NCBI RefSeq assembly: GCF_001567565.1 | Contig: NZ_LSSW01000006.1 | Coordinates: forward strand, 1-64,000 | Origin: Ectopseudomonas composti | Lineage (GTDB): Bacteria > Pseudomonadota > Gammaproteobacteria > Pseudomonadales > Pseudomonadaceae | Direction of reading: 5' to 3' | DNA length: 64,000 nt | Shown: in pieces, positions 11,609-20,339 of the stretch | Numbering within the stretch: position 1 is the stretch's first letter | Layout of the letters: each line of letters begins with the position of its first letter | Made by a program: the position numbers and the translations under genes | The notes under the pieces: model-generated | Database searches by the model: none | What the model was told of the DNA's origin: nothing | Seen by the model: the letters and a program-made list of their open reading frames with translations, nothing else

Positions 11609-12342
11609 TGGCGAGCTGGATCCTTGCCCCTGAGTACCATGCCCTGACCGAGGACTTCGGCTCTCTGGAGGCTGTTTTCGCGATCAAGGGCGAGCGGCTG
11701 ACCAAGGACCCATTGTCGGAGGTCATTCGTATCGAGCGTGATGGCGTGCATTACTACGTCAAACGCTACTGGGGAGCGGGTAAAGGTCTGCGCCGCTATC
11801 TGGGGCGCCCGCGGGTCAAGGCCGAATGGCAGAATCTCAAGTTGTTCGCCAAGTGGGGCATCCCGACGGCGCCGATCGTTGCGCATGGTCTCCAGCGCAA
11901 GGCGGGGGCTTTCGTGCGTGGAGCGCTGGTGACACGCGAGCTGGAAAATACGCTCGATCTTGCTGCGATCGCCAATCGTGATGACCCGCGCCTGGCTGAT
12001 CGGTCGTGGGTTCTGCGCGTCAGTCAGCAATTGGCCAGGGGCACGCGGACGATGCATGAGCACCACTTCACCCACAACGACCTGAAGTGGCGCAACCTGC
12101 TGGTCAATGAAAAGGCCGAGTTGTTCTTCATCGACTGCCCCACCGGCAGTTTCTGGTGGGGGCCGCTATTGCGTTATCGGATCATCAAGGATCTGGCCTG
12201 TCTCGACAAAGTGGCCAAGCGCGTGCTGTCGAGAACGCAGCGTCTGCGTTTCTACCTGCAATATCGCGAGTGCAACCGGCTCAGTGGTGCGGATAAGCAA
12301 CGCGTCCTGCAAATCCTGAAGTTTTTCGAGGGCCGGGAATGA
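11608..12342 (+). CDS. LPS core heptose kinase, Kdo/WaaP family
   Basis: This 244-residue kinase-fold protein follows waaP with a TGATG stop/start overlap. The catalytic loop is intact as THNDLKWRNLLV (about residues 154-165), with both the Asp and the metal-binding Asn, followed by FFIDCP as the DFG equivalent. It probably phosphorylates a core heptose. In P. aeruginosa the gene after waaP is one of the wapP/wapQ kinase set, but I am not sure of the symbol. Its stop overlaps the start of the next kinase gene by 4 bp. Confidence 0.85.
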   Translation: MASWILAPEYHALTEDFGSLEAVFAIKGERLTKDPLSEVIRIERDGVHYYVKRYWGAGKGLRRYLGRPRVKAEWQNLKLFAKWGIPTAPIVAHGLQRKAGAFVRGALVTRELENTLDLAAIANRDDPRLADRSWVLRVSQQLARGTRTMHEHHFTHNDLKWRNLLVNEKAELFFIDCPTGSFWWGPLLRYRIIKDLACLDKVAKRVLSRTQRLRFYLQYRECNRLSGADKQRVLQILKFFEGRE

Positions 12343-13082
12343 GCGACTTCATCGCGGAGCAGGATCGCGCCCTGCTCGAGCGTCACGGGTTAGCCAGTTT
12401 CGATGCGTTGTGGGCGTTGAAACTGGAAGCCGTGGACGAGCCCAATACCGAACGTGGCGGCTGGAGCAGCGTATATCGCCTGGAACTGGACGAGCGCGCC
12501 TTCTACCTGAAGCGGCAAAGCAATCACTTGACGCGCAGTCTGCTGCATCCCTTCGGTGAGCCGACCTTCGCGCGCGAGTTTCGCAATATCCGTCGTTACA
12601 CCGAGTTGGGCATTCCGGCACTTCAGGCGGCCTATTTCGCCGAACGCCGTTTGCCGGGCGAGCGCCGTGCCGTCTTGCTGACTCGCGCACTGGACGGCTG
12701 GCAGGACCTGGAACAATGGTTGACCCGATGGTCTGCACTCGACGGTGCCAGGCGTGCGTCCATTCTTCATGCCTGTGGCCGTCTTGCGCGCTGTTTGCAT
12801 CAGGCGGGACAGATGCATGGCTGTTTCTATCCCAAGCATATCTTCCTGCGCGAGCTGGAGGGCGTGTTCGAGGCGCAACTGATCGATCTGGAGAAAACCC
12901 GTCCTTTGCTGTTGGGGCAGCGTGATCGAGTCAAGGATATCGAGCCCCTGTTGCGCCGTGCCAGAGTCTGGAACGAGGCTGAGGTGCGTGAGCTGCTGGG
13001 GGCCTATCTGGGCGATGAGGGCGCTGTCGATGCCTGGTGGCGGCAGCTTGCTGCTCGGCAGCGCTACAAGGAGGCGCGTTGA
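12339..13082 (+). CDS. LPS kinase-fold protein, InaA/WaaP-like, catalytic Asp replaced
   Basis: This 247-residue member of the InaA/WaaP kinase-like group lies in an unbroken run of ATGA overlaps with its neighbours. Aligned by eye to the WaaP loop HRDCYICHFLL, it reads HGCFYPKHIFL, which puts Cys where the catalytic Asp should be. The downstream metal Asp is kept in QLIDLEKTR. It may be a pseudokinase, use another residue, or act as a partner of the adjacent kinases. In P. aeruginosa a related gene sits at the same place. The fold assignment is good; the activity is uncertain. Confidence 0.8.
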   Translation: MSDFIAEQDRALLERHGLASFDALWALKLEAVDEPNTERGGWSSVYRLELDERAFYLKRQSNHLTRSLLHPFGEPTFAREFRNIRRYTELGIPALQAAYFAERRLPGERRAVLLTRALDGWQDLEQWLTRWSALDGARRASILHACGRLARCLHQAGQMHGCFYPKHIFLRELEGVFEAQLIDLEKTRPLLLGQRDRVKDIEPLLRRARVWNEAEVRELLGAYLGDEGAVDAWWRQLAARQRYKEAR

Positions 13083-14527
13083 TGCAACTGGTTGAGTTGA
13101 GCCAGGCCGGCCGCACACCTGATTTGCCGCTGACATTGCAGGTGGCGTGCGAGCCGCTGGTGCTGGAGCGTCTGCTACGTGTGCTGCCAGGGCAGCGCTA
13201 TGTCGGCGTTGCGCGTTGGCAGGGGCGTCCGGTGCTGGCCAAGTTGCTGGTTGGCGACAAGGCGCAGCGGCACTTTCTGCGCGAACGTGAAGGCGCCGAG
13301 TATCTGGCTGGCCAGGGGCTCGTCACGCCCAGGCTGCTGGCTCAGGATTTCATCGTCGGGCAGGGCGGTTGGTTGCTGTTCGAATACCTGGAGAGCGCAC
13401 AGAGCCTCTGGGATGCCTGGGGTGAAGCAGCTCGCGAGCCGCTGTTGAGCGACGCCCAGCAGAGCGTGCTGGCCGAAGCGCTGACGGCAATCGGGCAGAT
13501 GCATGCTCAGGGCCTGTGGCAGGCCGACCTGCATCTGGACAACCTGTTGCGCCATGAGGGCCGCCTGTTCCTGATCGACGGCGGTGGCGTGCGCTGCGAA
13601 ACAGCAGGGCAACCCCTGTCGCGGGCACGAGTGCTGGAAAACCTCGGGGTGTTCTTCGCTCAGCTGCCGGCCGAGCTGGACCTTTACCTGGAAGAGCTGC
13701 TGATCCACTACCTGCTGGCTAACGGCGAGCACGCGCTGCCGCTGGAGATGCTGCAGGCCGAAATAGCCAAGGTGCGCCGTTGGCGCCTGCGCGATTATCT
13801 GAAGAAAGCGGCGCGTGATTGCAGTCTGTTCGCCGCACGCATTGGCGCCTTTGGCCTGCGTGTGGTGCGCCGCCAGGCCGAGTCCGCCCTGCAGCCGCTG
13901 CTGGCTGATCTGGATGCTCGGACCGACGCCGGACATATCTACAAGACCGGTGGCGCCGCTACCGTCGCGCGTGTGGAGCTCGACGGCCGGCCGCTGGTGG
14001 TCAAACGCTATAACGTGAAAAACCTGCTGCACTGGCTCAAGCGCTTCTGGCGTCCCAGTCGTGCCTGGCATAGCTGGCGCGAGGGCAATCGCCTGCAACT
14101 GCTGGGCATCGCCACGCCGACGCCGCTGGCGGTGATCGAGCGGCGGTGGTGCTGGCTGCGCGGTCGCGCCTACCTGATTACCGACTATTGTGGCGGGCAG
14201 GATATAATCGCGCGTTTTGAGGCATACAAGCAGGCAACGCCCCCGGAAAGCGACCTGCTGGCACTTGATCGATTGTTCGCTGCCCTGCAGCGCGAACGCA
14301 TCAGTCACGGTGATTTCAAGGGGCACAACCTGTTCTGGGATGACGCCCAGGGCGCCTGGTCGCTGATCGACCTGGATGCCATGCGCCAGCATCGCAGTAC
14401 GCGCAGTTTCGCCCGGGCCTATGCTCGCGACCGCGCCCGTTTTCTGCGCAACTGGCCGGCGGACTCCGCCCTGCACCAGTTGCTCGACCAACGTTTACCG
14501 CAGGTGCCTGGCACCTGCCCGAATTAG
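13082..14527 (+). CDS. Tandem LPS kinase protein with two kinase-like domains
   Basis: This 481-residue protein holds two kinase-like halves. The first has WQADLHLDNLLRHEGRLFLI near residues 145-164, with the HRD His changed to Gln but Asp and Asn kept. The second has ISHGDFKGHNLF near residues 412-423, with a complete catalytic loop and SLIDLDAM after it. I chose the ATG at 13082, which overlaps the previous stop (ATGA); the longer frame from 13037 lies inside the upstream gene. It probably acts on core heptose, perhaps adding phosphate at a second position or diphosphate. The carbamoyltransferase gene follows 12 bp later. Confidence 0.82.
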   Translation: MQLVELSQAGRTPDLPLTLQVACEPLVLERLLRVLPGQRYVGVARWQGRPVLAKLLVGDKAQRHFLREREGAEYLAGQGLVTPRLLAQDFIVGQGGWLLFEYLESAQSLWDAWGEAAREPLLSDAQQSVLAEALTAIGQMHAQGLWQADLHLDNLLRHEGRLFLIDGGGVRCETAGQPLSRARVLENLGVFFAQLPAELDLYLEELLIHYLLANGEHALPLEMLQAEIAKVRRWRLRDYLKKAARDCSLFAARIGAFGLRVVRRQAESALQPLLADLDARTDAGHIYKTGGAATVARVELDGRPLVVKRYNVKNLLHWLKRFWRPSRAWHSWREGNRLQLLGIATPTPLAVIERRWCWLRGRAYLITDYCGGQDIIARFEAYKQATPPESDLLALDRLFAALQRERISHGDFKGHNLFWDDAQGAWSLIDLDAMRQHRSTRSFARAYARDRARFLRNWPADSALHQLLDQRLPQVPGTCPN

Positions 14528-14539
14528 AGGCTCAAACCT

Positions 14540-16294
14540 GTGGCACTGACCATTCTCGGCCTGTCCGGCGCCCTCAGTCACGATCCGTCCGCCGCGCTGT
14601 ACATCGACGGCAAACTGATCGCGGCCGTGGAAGAGGAGCGCTTCGTGCGCGACAAGCACGCGAAGAACCGCATGCCCTACGAGTCGGCCAAGTTCTGTCT
14701 GGAACAGGCGGGCATCAAGCCGTCGGATGTCGACGTGGTGGCCATTCCCTTCGCCCCCATCAGCATCTTCGAGAAGGCCCGCTGGCAGTACGCCAAGCGT
14801 TACGCCTACGCGCCGGATCGCGCTCTGGACGCCATCCTGTTCGGCAACCGTCGCTACCACCGCTACAAGAAGCGTATCGAGTGGTGCCTGGTGCAGCTCG
14901 GCTTTGACCTGAAGAAGGTCAAGATCGAGCCGGTCGAGCACCACCTGGCGCACGCCTCCAGCGCCTACCACTGTTCGGGCTTCAAGGAAAAGACCGCGAT
15001 CCTCGGTATCGACGGCAAGGGCGAGTACGCCACCACCTTTTTCGGCTACGGCGAGAACGGCAAGATCCACAAGATCAAGGAGTTCTTCGATCCGGATTCG
15101 CTCGGTGGCCTGTATGGCGCGATCACCGAATACCTGGGCTTCGAGATGCTCGACGGCGAGTTCAAGGTCATGGGCATGGCGCCCTACGGTGACGCCGCCA
15201 AGTACGATTTCTCGCGCCTGGCCAAGTTCGAGAATGGCGAGCTGATCATCAACACCGAGTACGCCAACGTCATCGGTTTCCGCCGCTACAAGGAAAACGG
15301 CAAGGGCTACTACTTCTCGCCCAAGCTGATCGAATGGCTCGGGCCGAAGCGTGAAGGCGACATCGCCGACGACCCCTACATCCATTACGCGGCCAGCATG
15401 CAGGCGCTGTTCGAGAAGCTGGCGCTGCAGATGATGGAGTACTACCTCGGCGACATCCTCAAGGAAACCGGCAAGATCGCCTTCGCCGGCGGCTGTGCGC
15501 TGAACGTCAAGCTGAACCAGAAGATCATCGCCCGCGACGACGTCAAGGAACTGTTCGTACAGCCGGCTTCCGGCGACGCCGGTACCGCCGTTGGCGCCGC
15601 AGCTTACGTGTCGAACCAGCGCGGCGTGCCGGTGGAGAAGATGGAGCACGTCTATCTCGGCCCGTCCTACTCCAATGAAGACGTCATCGCCGCTTGCGCC
15701 AGGCACCCGAATCAGCCGGTGTTCAAGCGCATCGAGAATACCCCCGAGCGTATCGCCAGAATCATGGCCGACGGCAACCCGGTGGCCTGGTTCCAGGGGC
15801 GCATGGAGTTCGGCCCGCGTGCTCTGGGTGGCCGCTCGATCATCGGCTGCCCGAGCGTGCCGGGTGTCGCCGACCGTATCAATGAGCAGATCAAGTTCCG
15901 CGAGCGCTGGAGACCCTTCTGCCCGTCGATGCTCGATACCGTGGCGGCTAAGATGCTCAAAGTCGACCATCCTAGCCCGTTCATGACCTTCACCTTCGAG
16001 GTCAATGAGGAGTGGAAGGAGCGCGTCGGTGAGGTGGTGCACGAAGACGGCACCTCGCGCGCCCAGGTGCTGGAGCGCCGCTTCAATCCGCGTTGGTACG
16101 ACCTGATGCTGGAACTGGAGAAACTCACCGGCAACGGCGTATCGCTGAACACGTCGCTCAACCGCCGTGGCGAACCGATGATCTGCTCGCCGACCGATGC
16201 GCTGAACATGTTCTACGGTTCGGATCTGCAGTACCTGATCATGGAAGACGTGCTCGTGGTCAAGGATGGCAAGGATTGGTATGACGGCGTCTGA
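14540..16294 (+). CDS. Carbamoyltransferase of the NodU/TobZ family, LPS core
   Basis: This enzyme transfers a carbamoyl group from carbamoyl phosphate, through a carbamoyl-adenylate, to a sugar hydroxyl. In P. aeruginosa the core HepII carries 7-O-carbamoyl, and the homologue in this locus is the expected source. The 584-residue protein has the NodU/CmcH architecture. It has an N-terminal HDPSAALYIDGKLIAAVEEE, a metal/substrate His cluster EHHLAHASSAYH, a GGCALNVKLN segment, and a C-terminal GRMEFGPRALGGRSI with NTSLNRRGEPM. Translation starts at GTG 14540; no upstream ATG fits. It overlaps the next gene by 14 bp. Confidence 0.9.
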   Translation: MALTILGLSGALSHDPSAALYIDGKLIAAVEEERFVRDKHAKNRMPYESAKFCLEQAGIKPSDVDVVAIPFAPISIFEKARWQYAKRYAYAPDRALDAILFGNRRYHRYKKRIEWCLVQLGFDLKKVKIEPVEHHLAHASSAYHCSGFKEKTAILGIDGKGEYATTFFGYGENGKIHKIKEFFDPDSLGGLYGAITEYLGFEMLDGEFKVMGMAPYGDAAKYDFSRLAKFENGELIINTEYANVIGFRRYKENGKGYYFSPKLIEWLGPKREGDIADDPYIHYAASMQALFEKLALQMMEYYLGDILKETGKIAFAGGCALNVKLNQKIIARDDVKELFVQPASGDAGTAVGAAAYVSNQRGVPVEKMEHVYLGPSYSNEDVIAACARHPNQPVFKRIENTPERIARIMADGNPVAWFQGRMEFGPRALGGRSIIGCPSVPGVADRINEQIKFRERWRPFCPSMLDTVAAKMLKVDHPSPFMTFTFEVNEEWKERVGEVVHEDGTSRAQVLERRFNPRWYDLMLELEKLTGNGVSLNTSLNRRGEPMICSPTDALNMFYGSDLQYLIMEDVLVVKDGKDWYDGV

Positions 16295-17399
16295 GCCGAC
16301 TGCCAGCCAGGCGCAGCGCTGGGTTCTGCAGTTCTGTCACGGCTATGACGGCCCCTTTCTGGATTGCGCACGGCAGTACGCCGTGCTGTTCGAGGGCACG
16401 CCGTACAAGGTCTGCACTGTCTATCTGACCGGCGCTCCGTCAGCGGAGGTCGAGCGCGGCTCGGCTTCCGACGAGGTGATCTTCCTCGATTACTCCAGTG
16501 CACAGGTGCGTGGCTTGAAGCTGGCGGCGATTCGCGATTTTCGCCGCATCGCCGCGTCGCGCGACTTCGCCCTGTGCATCGCTCACCGCTTCAAGCCGAT
16601 CTACGTGGCGCTGCTCGGCAGCGATCTGCCGGTGATCGGTGTGCATCACGCCTTCGGCGACTACAAGCGCCGTTCCCGTCAGCTGTTCGCCAACTTCTTT
16701 CGCAAGCGTCTGGCATTGCTGGGCGTTTCCAACGCCGTACGTGACGATATGCGCGCCTGTCTGCCTGACTGGTCGGCCGAGCGTATCGAAACGCTGTACA
16801 ACCGTATCGATGTCGAGGCGGTACAGGCCGAGCAGGTTTCTCGCGAGCAGGCTCGCGAGCGTCTGGACTTGCCACAGGGTGCCTGGGTGGTTGGCAACGT
16901 CGGCCGACTGCATCCGGACAAGGACCAGGCCACATTGATCCGCGGCTTCGCCCAGGCATTGCCGCAGCTGCCGGATGGCAGCTTGCTGGCGATTATGGGT
17001 ACTGGTCGGCTGGAGTCTGCGCTCAGGGCACTGGCGTTGGAGCTGGGCGTCAGCGAGTCCGTGCGTTTTCTTGGTCAGGTGGCGAATGGACGGCGCTATT
17101 TCAAGGCCTTCGATGTCTTCGCGCTGACCTCCGATCATGAGCCGTTCGGCATGGTATTACTGGAGGCGATGGCCGCAGGAGTGCCAGTCATATGCAGCGA
17201 TTGTGGCGGTGGTCGAGAGGTGGTGGATGGCGAAGGTTTGCTGGTCGCATTCGGTCAACCTGCTGCGTTGGCTGGGGCGCTCCGTGACTGTTCCCTGAGC
17301 CCGCTCGATCCCTCGTTACCTGCGCGTAGATTGAGTCTGTGCTTTAGTGATCAGGCGGCACGAGTGCGCTTCTGGGCGTTCGATTGGCTGTCCCAATAA
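16281..17399 (+). CDS. Glycosyltransferase family 4, LPS core (wapH-like)
   Basis: This 372-residue GT4 protein probably adds an outer-core hexose. The C-terminal GT-B signature DVFALTSDHEPFGMVLLEAM (EX7E) lies near residue 280. I chose ATG 16281, which follows AAGGAT at a usable distance; ATG 16266 in the same frame is possible. Its position after the carbamoyltransferase matches wapH in P. aeruginosa as I remember it. By eye it is a distant paralogue of the gene at 18299: both share RFKP, an H-FG-Y acceptor-loop pattern and GVS-AV. The 3' end is AT-richer than the upstream genes. Confidence 0.85.
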   Translation: MTASEPTASQAQRWVLQFCHGYDGPFLDCARQYAVLFEGTPYKVCTVYLTGAPSAEVERGSASDEVIFLDYSSAQVRGLKLAAIRDFRRIAASRDFALCIAHRFKPIYVALLGSDLPVIGVHHAFGDYKRRSRQLFANFFRKRLALLGVSNAVRDDMRACLPDWSAERIETLYNRIDVEAVQAEQVSREQARERLDLPQGAWVVGNVGRLHPDKDQATLIRGFAQALPQLPDGSLLAIMGTGRLESALRALALELGVSESVRFLGQVANGRRYFKAFDVFALTSDHEPFGMVLLEAMAAGVPVICSDCGGGREVVDGEGLLVAFGQPAALAGALRDCSLSPLDPSLPARRLSLCFSDQAARVRFWAFDWLSQ

Positions 17400-17435
17400 C
17401 TTGTCTTGTTCTGACTGTATTCCCGGATCGTTACT

Positions 17436-18308
17436 GTGAGCCCTAGCATTTGCTTCATCATTCCGTATTTTGGGCGCTGGCCGTTCTGGATGCCTTTGTT
17501 CTTGGAAAGTTGCAGAAGTAATCCGGATATCGACTGGTTGCTATTCAGCGACTGTGGTGAGCCGGATAACTTGCCGGCCAATGTTCGTGTTGAGCCGGTG
17601 ACGTATGCAGATTATTGCTCTTTGGTGTCGGTGCGCTTGGGCATAACGTTTACGCCGCATAACCCCTACAAGCTTTGTGATCTGAAACCTGCTCTAGGCT
17701 ATATCCATGAGGAGCAGTTACGGGGATATGATTTTTGGGCGTTTGGCGATCTCGATCTGATCTACGGACGCTTACGTCAGTACTTCTCTGACGAGCGACT
17801 TGCACGTTACGACCTTTACTCCACCCATGCTCGGCGTGTGTCGGGTCACTTATGCCTGATTCGTAATACCGAGGCAATGCGTAGAGTCTTCATGCGTATG
17901 CCGTCTTGGCAGGAACGCTTGGGGGATCAAGAGCATCATGCGCTTGACGAGGGAGCATTCAGTCGCCTGTTCTTATGGCGAAAGAATTTTCCAAAGCCGC
18001 TTTTCAACTTGGTGGGGCGTTTCAACCCCTTGCGCCGGCGCAGTGAGTTCGTTGAAGCATTCAGCACCCCAAATGGCTGTATACCTTGGATTGATGGAGG
18101 CTTTCATTTTCCTGATCGCTGGTTCTGGCGCGATGGCTGCCTGACTAACGATCAGGACGGTGATCGACAGTTTCCTTATTTCCACTTCGCCATATGGAAG
18201 CGAGGTGAGTGGTCTGACAAGGCGTCTCCCTCGCAGGAAACGATGCATGCATTGGCCGGTAAGCGAGCCTGGATGGTAAGTGAAGAAGGATTTTCGCAAT
18301 GGCAATGA
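17436..18308 (+). CDS. DUF6625 family protein, putative glycosyltransferase
   Basis: The 290-residue protein opens with IIPYFGRWPFWMPLFLESC, followed by DWLLFSDC, a layout I recognise as the DUF6625 family found in surface-polysaccharide loci. An FGDLDLIYG segment near residues 103-111 looks like the DxD metal/nucleotide-sugar site of GT-A enzymes, which makes a glycosyltransferase role plausible. Translation begins at GTG 17436 with a weak CGGA ribosome site. Base composition is clearly AT-richer than in the inner-core genes. It lies between two paralogous GT4 genes. The sugar and acceptor are unknown. Confidence 0.75.
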   Translation: MSPSICFIIPYFGRWPFWMPLFLESCRSNPDIDWLLFSDCGEPDNLPANVRVEPVTYADYCSLVSVRLGITFTPHNPYKLCDLKPALGYIHEEQLRGYDFWAFGDLDLIYGRLRQYFSDERLARYDLYSTHARRVSGHLCLIRNTEAMRRVFMRMPSWQERLGDQEHHALDEGAFSRLFLWRKNFPKPLFNLVGRFNPLRRRSEFVEAFSTPNGCIPWIDGGFHFPDRWFWRDGCLTNDQDGDRQFPYFHFAIWKRGEWSDKASPSQETMHALAGKRAWMVSEEGFSQWQ

Positions 18309-19456
18309 GCATGGCGCGTCGTATCAAGGTTTTGCAGTTGCATCCTGACTACAACATCAAGACGCACGATTTTGCTGATTTGGGGGAGCAGATTTTTCAC
18401 GCCCTTCCTTCTGAGCGCTTCGAGACAGTCAATGCGTTTCTCCGGGGACGGCCGACTACCGGTCAGCCGGAGAGTCGTGCTGAGCGTTCTGTTTACTTCG
18501 AGTTCTCCGATGCACAGCTCAAGGGCATGCGCATTCGTGCTATGTGGCGGCTATTTCAGTACTGCCGCAGCGAGCGCTTCGATGTAGTGATCTGTAATCG
18601 CTTCAAGCCCGTGAACATGATGTTGATGCTCAATCGCTGGCTCAAGATTCCCCTTTGTATCGGTATCGCCCATGGTTTTGGCGAATACGATCGGGCCTAT
18701 CGTCGTCAGCAGACTGCTCGCCTGGTCAGCCCCGCTTGGCGTTTCGTGGGTGTTTCTCCTGCGGTTAAGCAGTACCTCTTGGATTGTCAGTGCGGCTTCA
18801 CTCCGAACAACACCGTTGCGATAACCAATGCCATCGATATCGTGCAGGCCGAAAGTCTGCAGTTATCACGTGACCAAGCGCGTTCTCAGTTGGGGCTCGA
18901 GTCCAATGTGCGGATTGTCGGTGCATTGGGGCGACTGGTCCCGGTAAAGGGGCACATACATCTGATCCGTGCTTTTGCGCAGATTGCGCAGCGCTATCCA
19001 GATGTACAGCTGGCAATCATCGGGGAGGGTCGCGAGCGCGACCGCTTGCTACAGGAAGTGGAGCTTCTTGGTTTGCAAGGGCGTATCCATTTGCTTGGCT
19101 TTCGAGATAACGCTCTACGCTATGTGCGGGCGTTCGACATATGGGCCATGCCCTCTTTGGCGGAGGGCCTGGGCTTGGCGTTGCTTGAGGGGATGAGTGG
19201 GCGGCTACCGGTAATCGCGAGCGATGTCCCTGCCATGCTCCCGTTGATCCAGGGAGCTGGTGGTATCGCTGTTGCTCCGGCAGACGTCGAGGGGCTGAGC
19301 CAGGCCTTGGATGAGTATCTTTCCCTCAGTGATGAGCAGCTTCAGATCAAGGGCGAGCAGTCTTACAGCTACTTGAACAGAGAGCACGATATTGACGTGT
19401 TTCGCCAGCAGTATCTGGAGTTGATCGAATCTGCGCTGAACGAGGTGAGGAAATGA
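18299..19456 (+). CDS. Glycosyltransferase family 4, outer core
   Basis: This 385-residue GT-B protein shows KVLQLHPDYN at its start, RFKPVNMML near residue 100, GALGRLVPVKGHIHLIRAFA as the donor-domain entry, and MPSLAEGLGLALLEGMSG as the EX7E signature near residue 290. ATG 18299 lies 8 bp after an AAGGA and overlaps the DUF6625 gene by 10 bp; ATG 18305, forming ATGA with that stop, is an alternative. It resembles the GT4 at 16281 and is probably an ancient duplicate with another specificity. It might correspond to ssg of P. aeruginosa, but I cannot confirm that. Confidence 0.85.
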   Translation: MAMSMARRIKVLQLHPDYNIKTHDFADLGEQIFHALPSERFETVNAFLRGRPTTGQPESRAERSVYFEFSDAQLKGMRIRAMWRLFQYCRSERFDVVICNRFKPVNMMLMLNRWLKIPLCIGIAHGFGEYDRAYRRQQTARLVSPAWRFVGVSPAVKQYLLDCQCGFTPNNTVAITNAIDIVQAESLQLSRDQARSQLGLESNVRIVGALGRLVPVKGHIHLIRAFAQIAQRYPDVQLAIIGEGRERDRLLQEVELLGLQGRIHLLGFRDNALRYVRAFDIWAMPSLAEGLGLALLEGMSGRLPVIASDVPAMLPLIQGAGGIAVAPADVEGLSQALDEYLSLSDEQLQIKGEQSYSYLNREHDIDVFRQQYLELIESALNEVRK

Positions 19457-20337
19457 CGGAGCAACTGCCATTGGTCACGGTGGTGATCGCTTCATACAAC
19501 CATGCGCCCTACATCGAGCGCTGCATTCTCAGTGTCGTGCAGCAGACATACCCGAATATCGAGTTGTTGGTGATCGATGACGGCTCCACGGACGACAGCG
19601 TGGCGCGAATCGAACGTTTGCAGCAAGAATATGGATTCGAGTTTCGTGTCCAGCAGAACAGGGGTTTGACGCATACGCTCAATGACGCGGTTTCACGCGC
19701 CCAAGGCAGCCTGATTGCTCCATTCGGCTCGGATGACATCATGGTGCCGGAGCGTATAGCCAAGCAGGTCGCTTACATGCGGGATAAGCCGGAAGTCGGG
19801 ATCTGTGCCGGCAATATCGAGTTGATCGATTCGGACGGTCATCTGTTTCCTGAGTCTCGTCAGCGTCGAGATATAGCGTTTCGTCGACTGGATTTCGATG
19901 ACGTGTTCATGGAGCGTAAACCCTATCCGCCAGCGCCCACGCTACTGTTTCGCAAAGAAGCGTTGGAACGGGTAGGGGGGTTCGATCCTGAGATCCGGTT
20001 AGAGGATCTGCTTATCGAACTCAAGATCACTCATGCAGGTTATTACATCGACTGTCTTGGCGAGGTGTTGGCTCAGTACCGCAAGCATGGCAGTAACTCC
20101 TCCAAGAACACCCCGTTCATGGTGGATAGCATTCTGCGTACTTATGCCTTGTTCAAGGACCACCCTCAATACGAGTTCGTCAGGACTCGGTTTCTCAGCT
20201 CTATGTTCCTGAAGTGTTCCAATCGAGACCGTGATTACGCGCGGCAGTTGCTCAGGCAGATTCCGTTGCGTAGATGGAACAAGAAAACCTGGCGTGGGCT
20301 GGGGCGTCTTTTTTTCTCGCCTCTGGAGAAGAACTGA
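19453..20337 (+). CDS. Glycosyltransferase family 2
   Basis: This 294-residue inverting GT-A enzyme shows [19 protein letters not shown] at its start, the nucleotide-binding [10 protein letters not shown] near residue 40, and the metal-binding GSDD near residue 94. A 4-bp ATGA overlap links it to the upstream GT4. There is no long membrane segment, so it should act on a nucleotide-sugar donor at the inner membrane surface. It most likely adds a strain-specific outer-core residue. Codon use is AT-richer than in the flanking housekeeping genes. Donor and acceptor cannot be predicted from sequence alone. Confidence 0.87.
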   Translation: MTEQLPLVTVVIASYNHAPYIERCILSVVQQTYPNIELLVIDDGSTDDSVARIERLQQEYGFEFRVQQNRGLTHTLNDAVSRAQGSLIAPFGSDDIMVPERIAKQVAYMRDKPEVGICAGNIELIDSDGHLFPESRQRRDIAFRRLDFDDVFMERKPYPPAPTLLFRKEALERVGGFDPEIRLEDLLIELKITHAGYYIDCLGEVLAQYRKHGSNSSKNTPFMVDSILRTYALFKDHPQYEFVRTRFLSSMFLKCSNRDRDYARQLLRQIPLRRWNKKTWRGLGRLFFSPLEKN

Positions 20338-20339
20338 TC

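Noticed and set aside
18299..19456. Assignment of the second GT4 gene as ssg or wapR
   Set aside because: Gene order is similar to P. aeruginosa, but the gene content differs and I cannot align to the true proteins, so no symbol is given.
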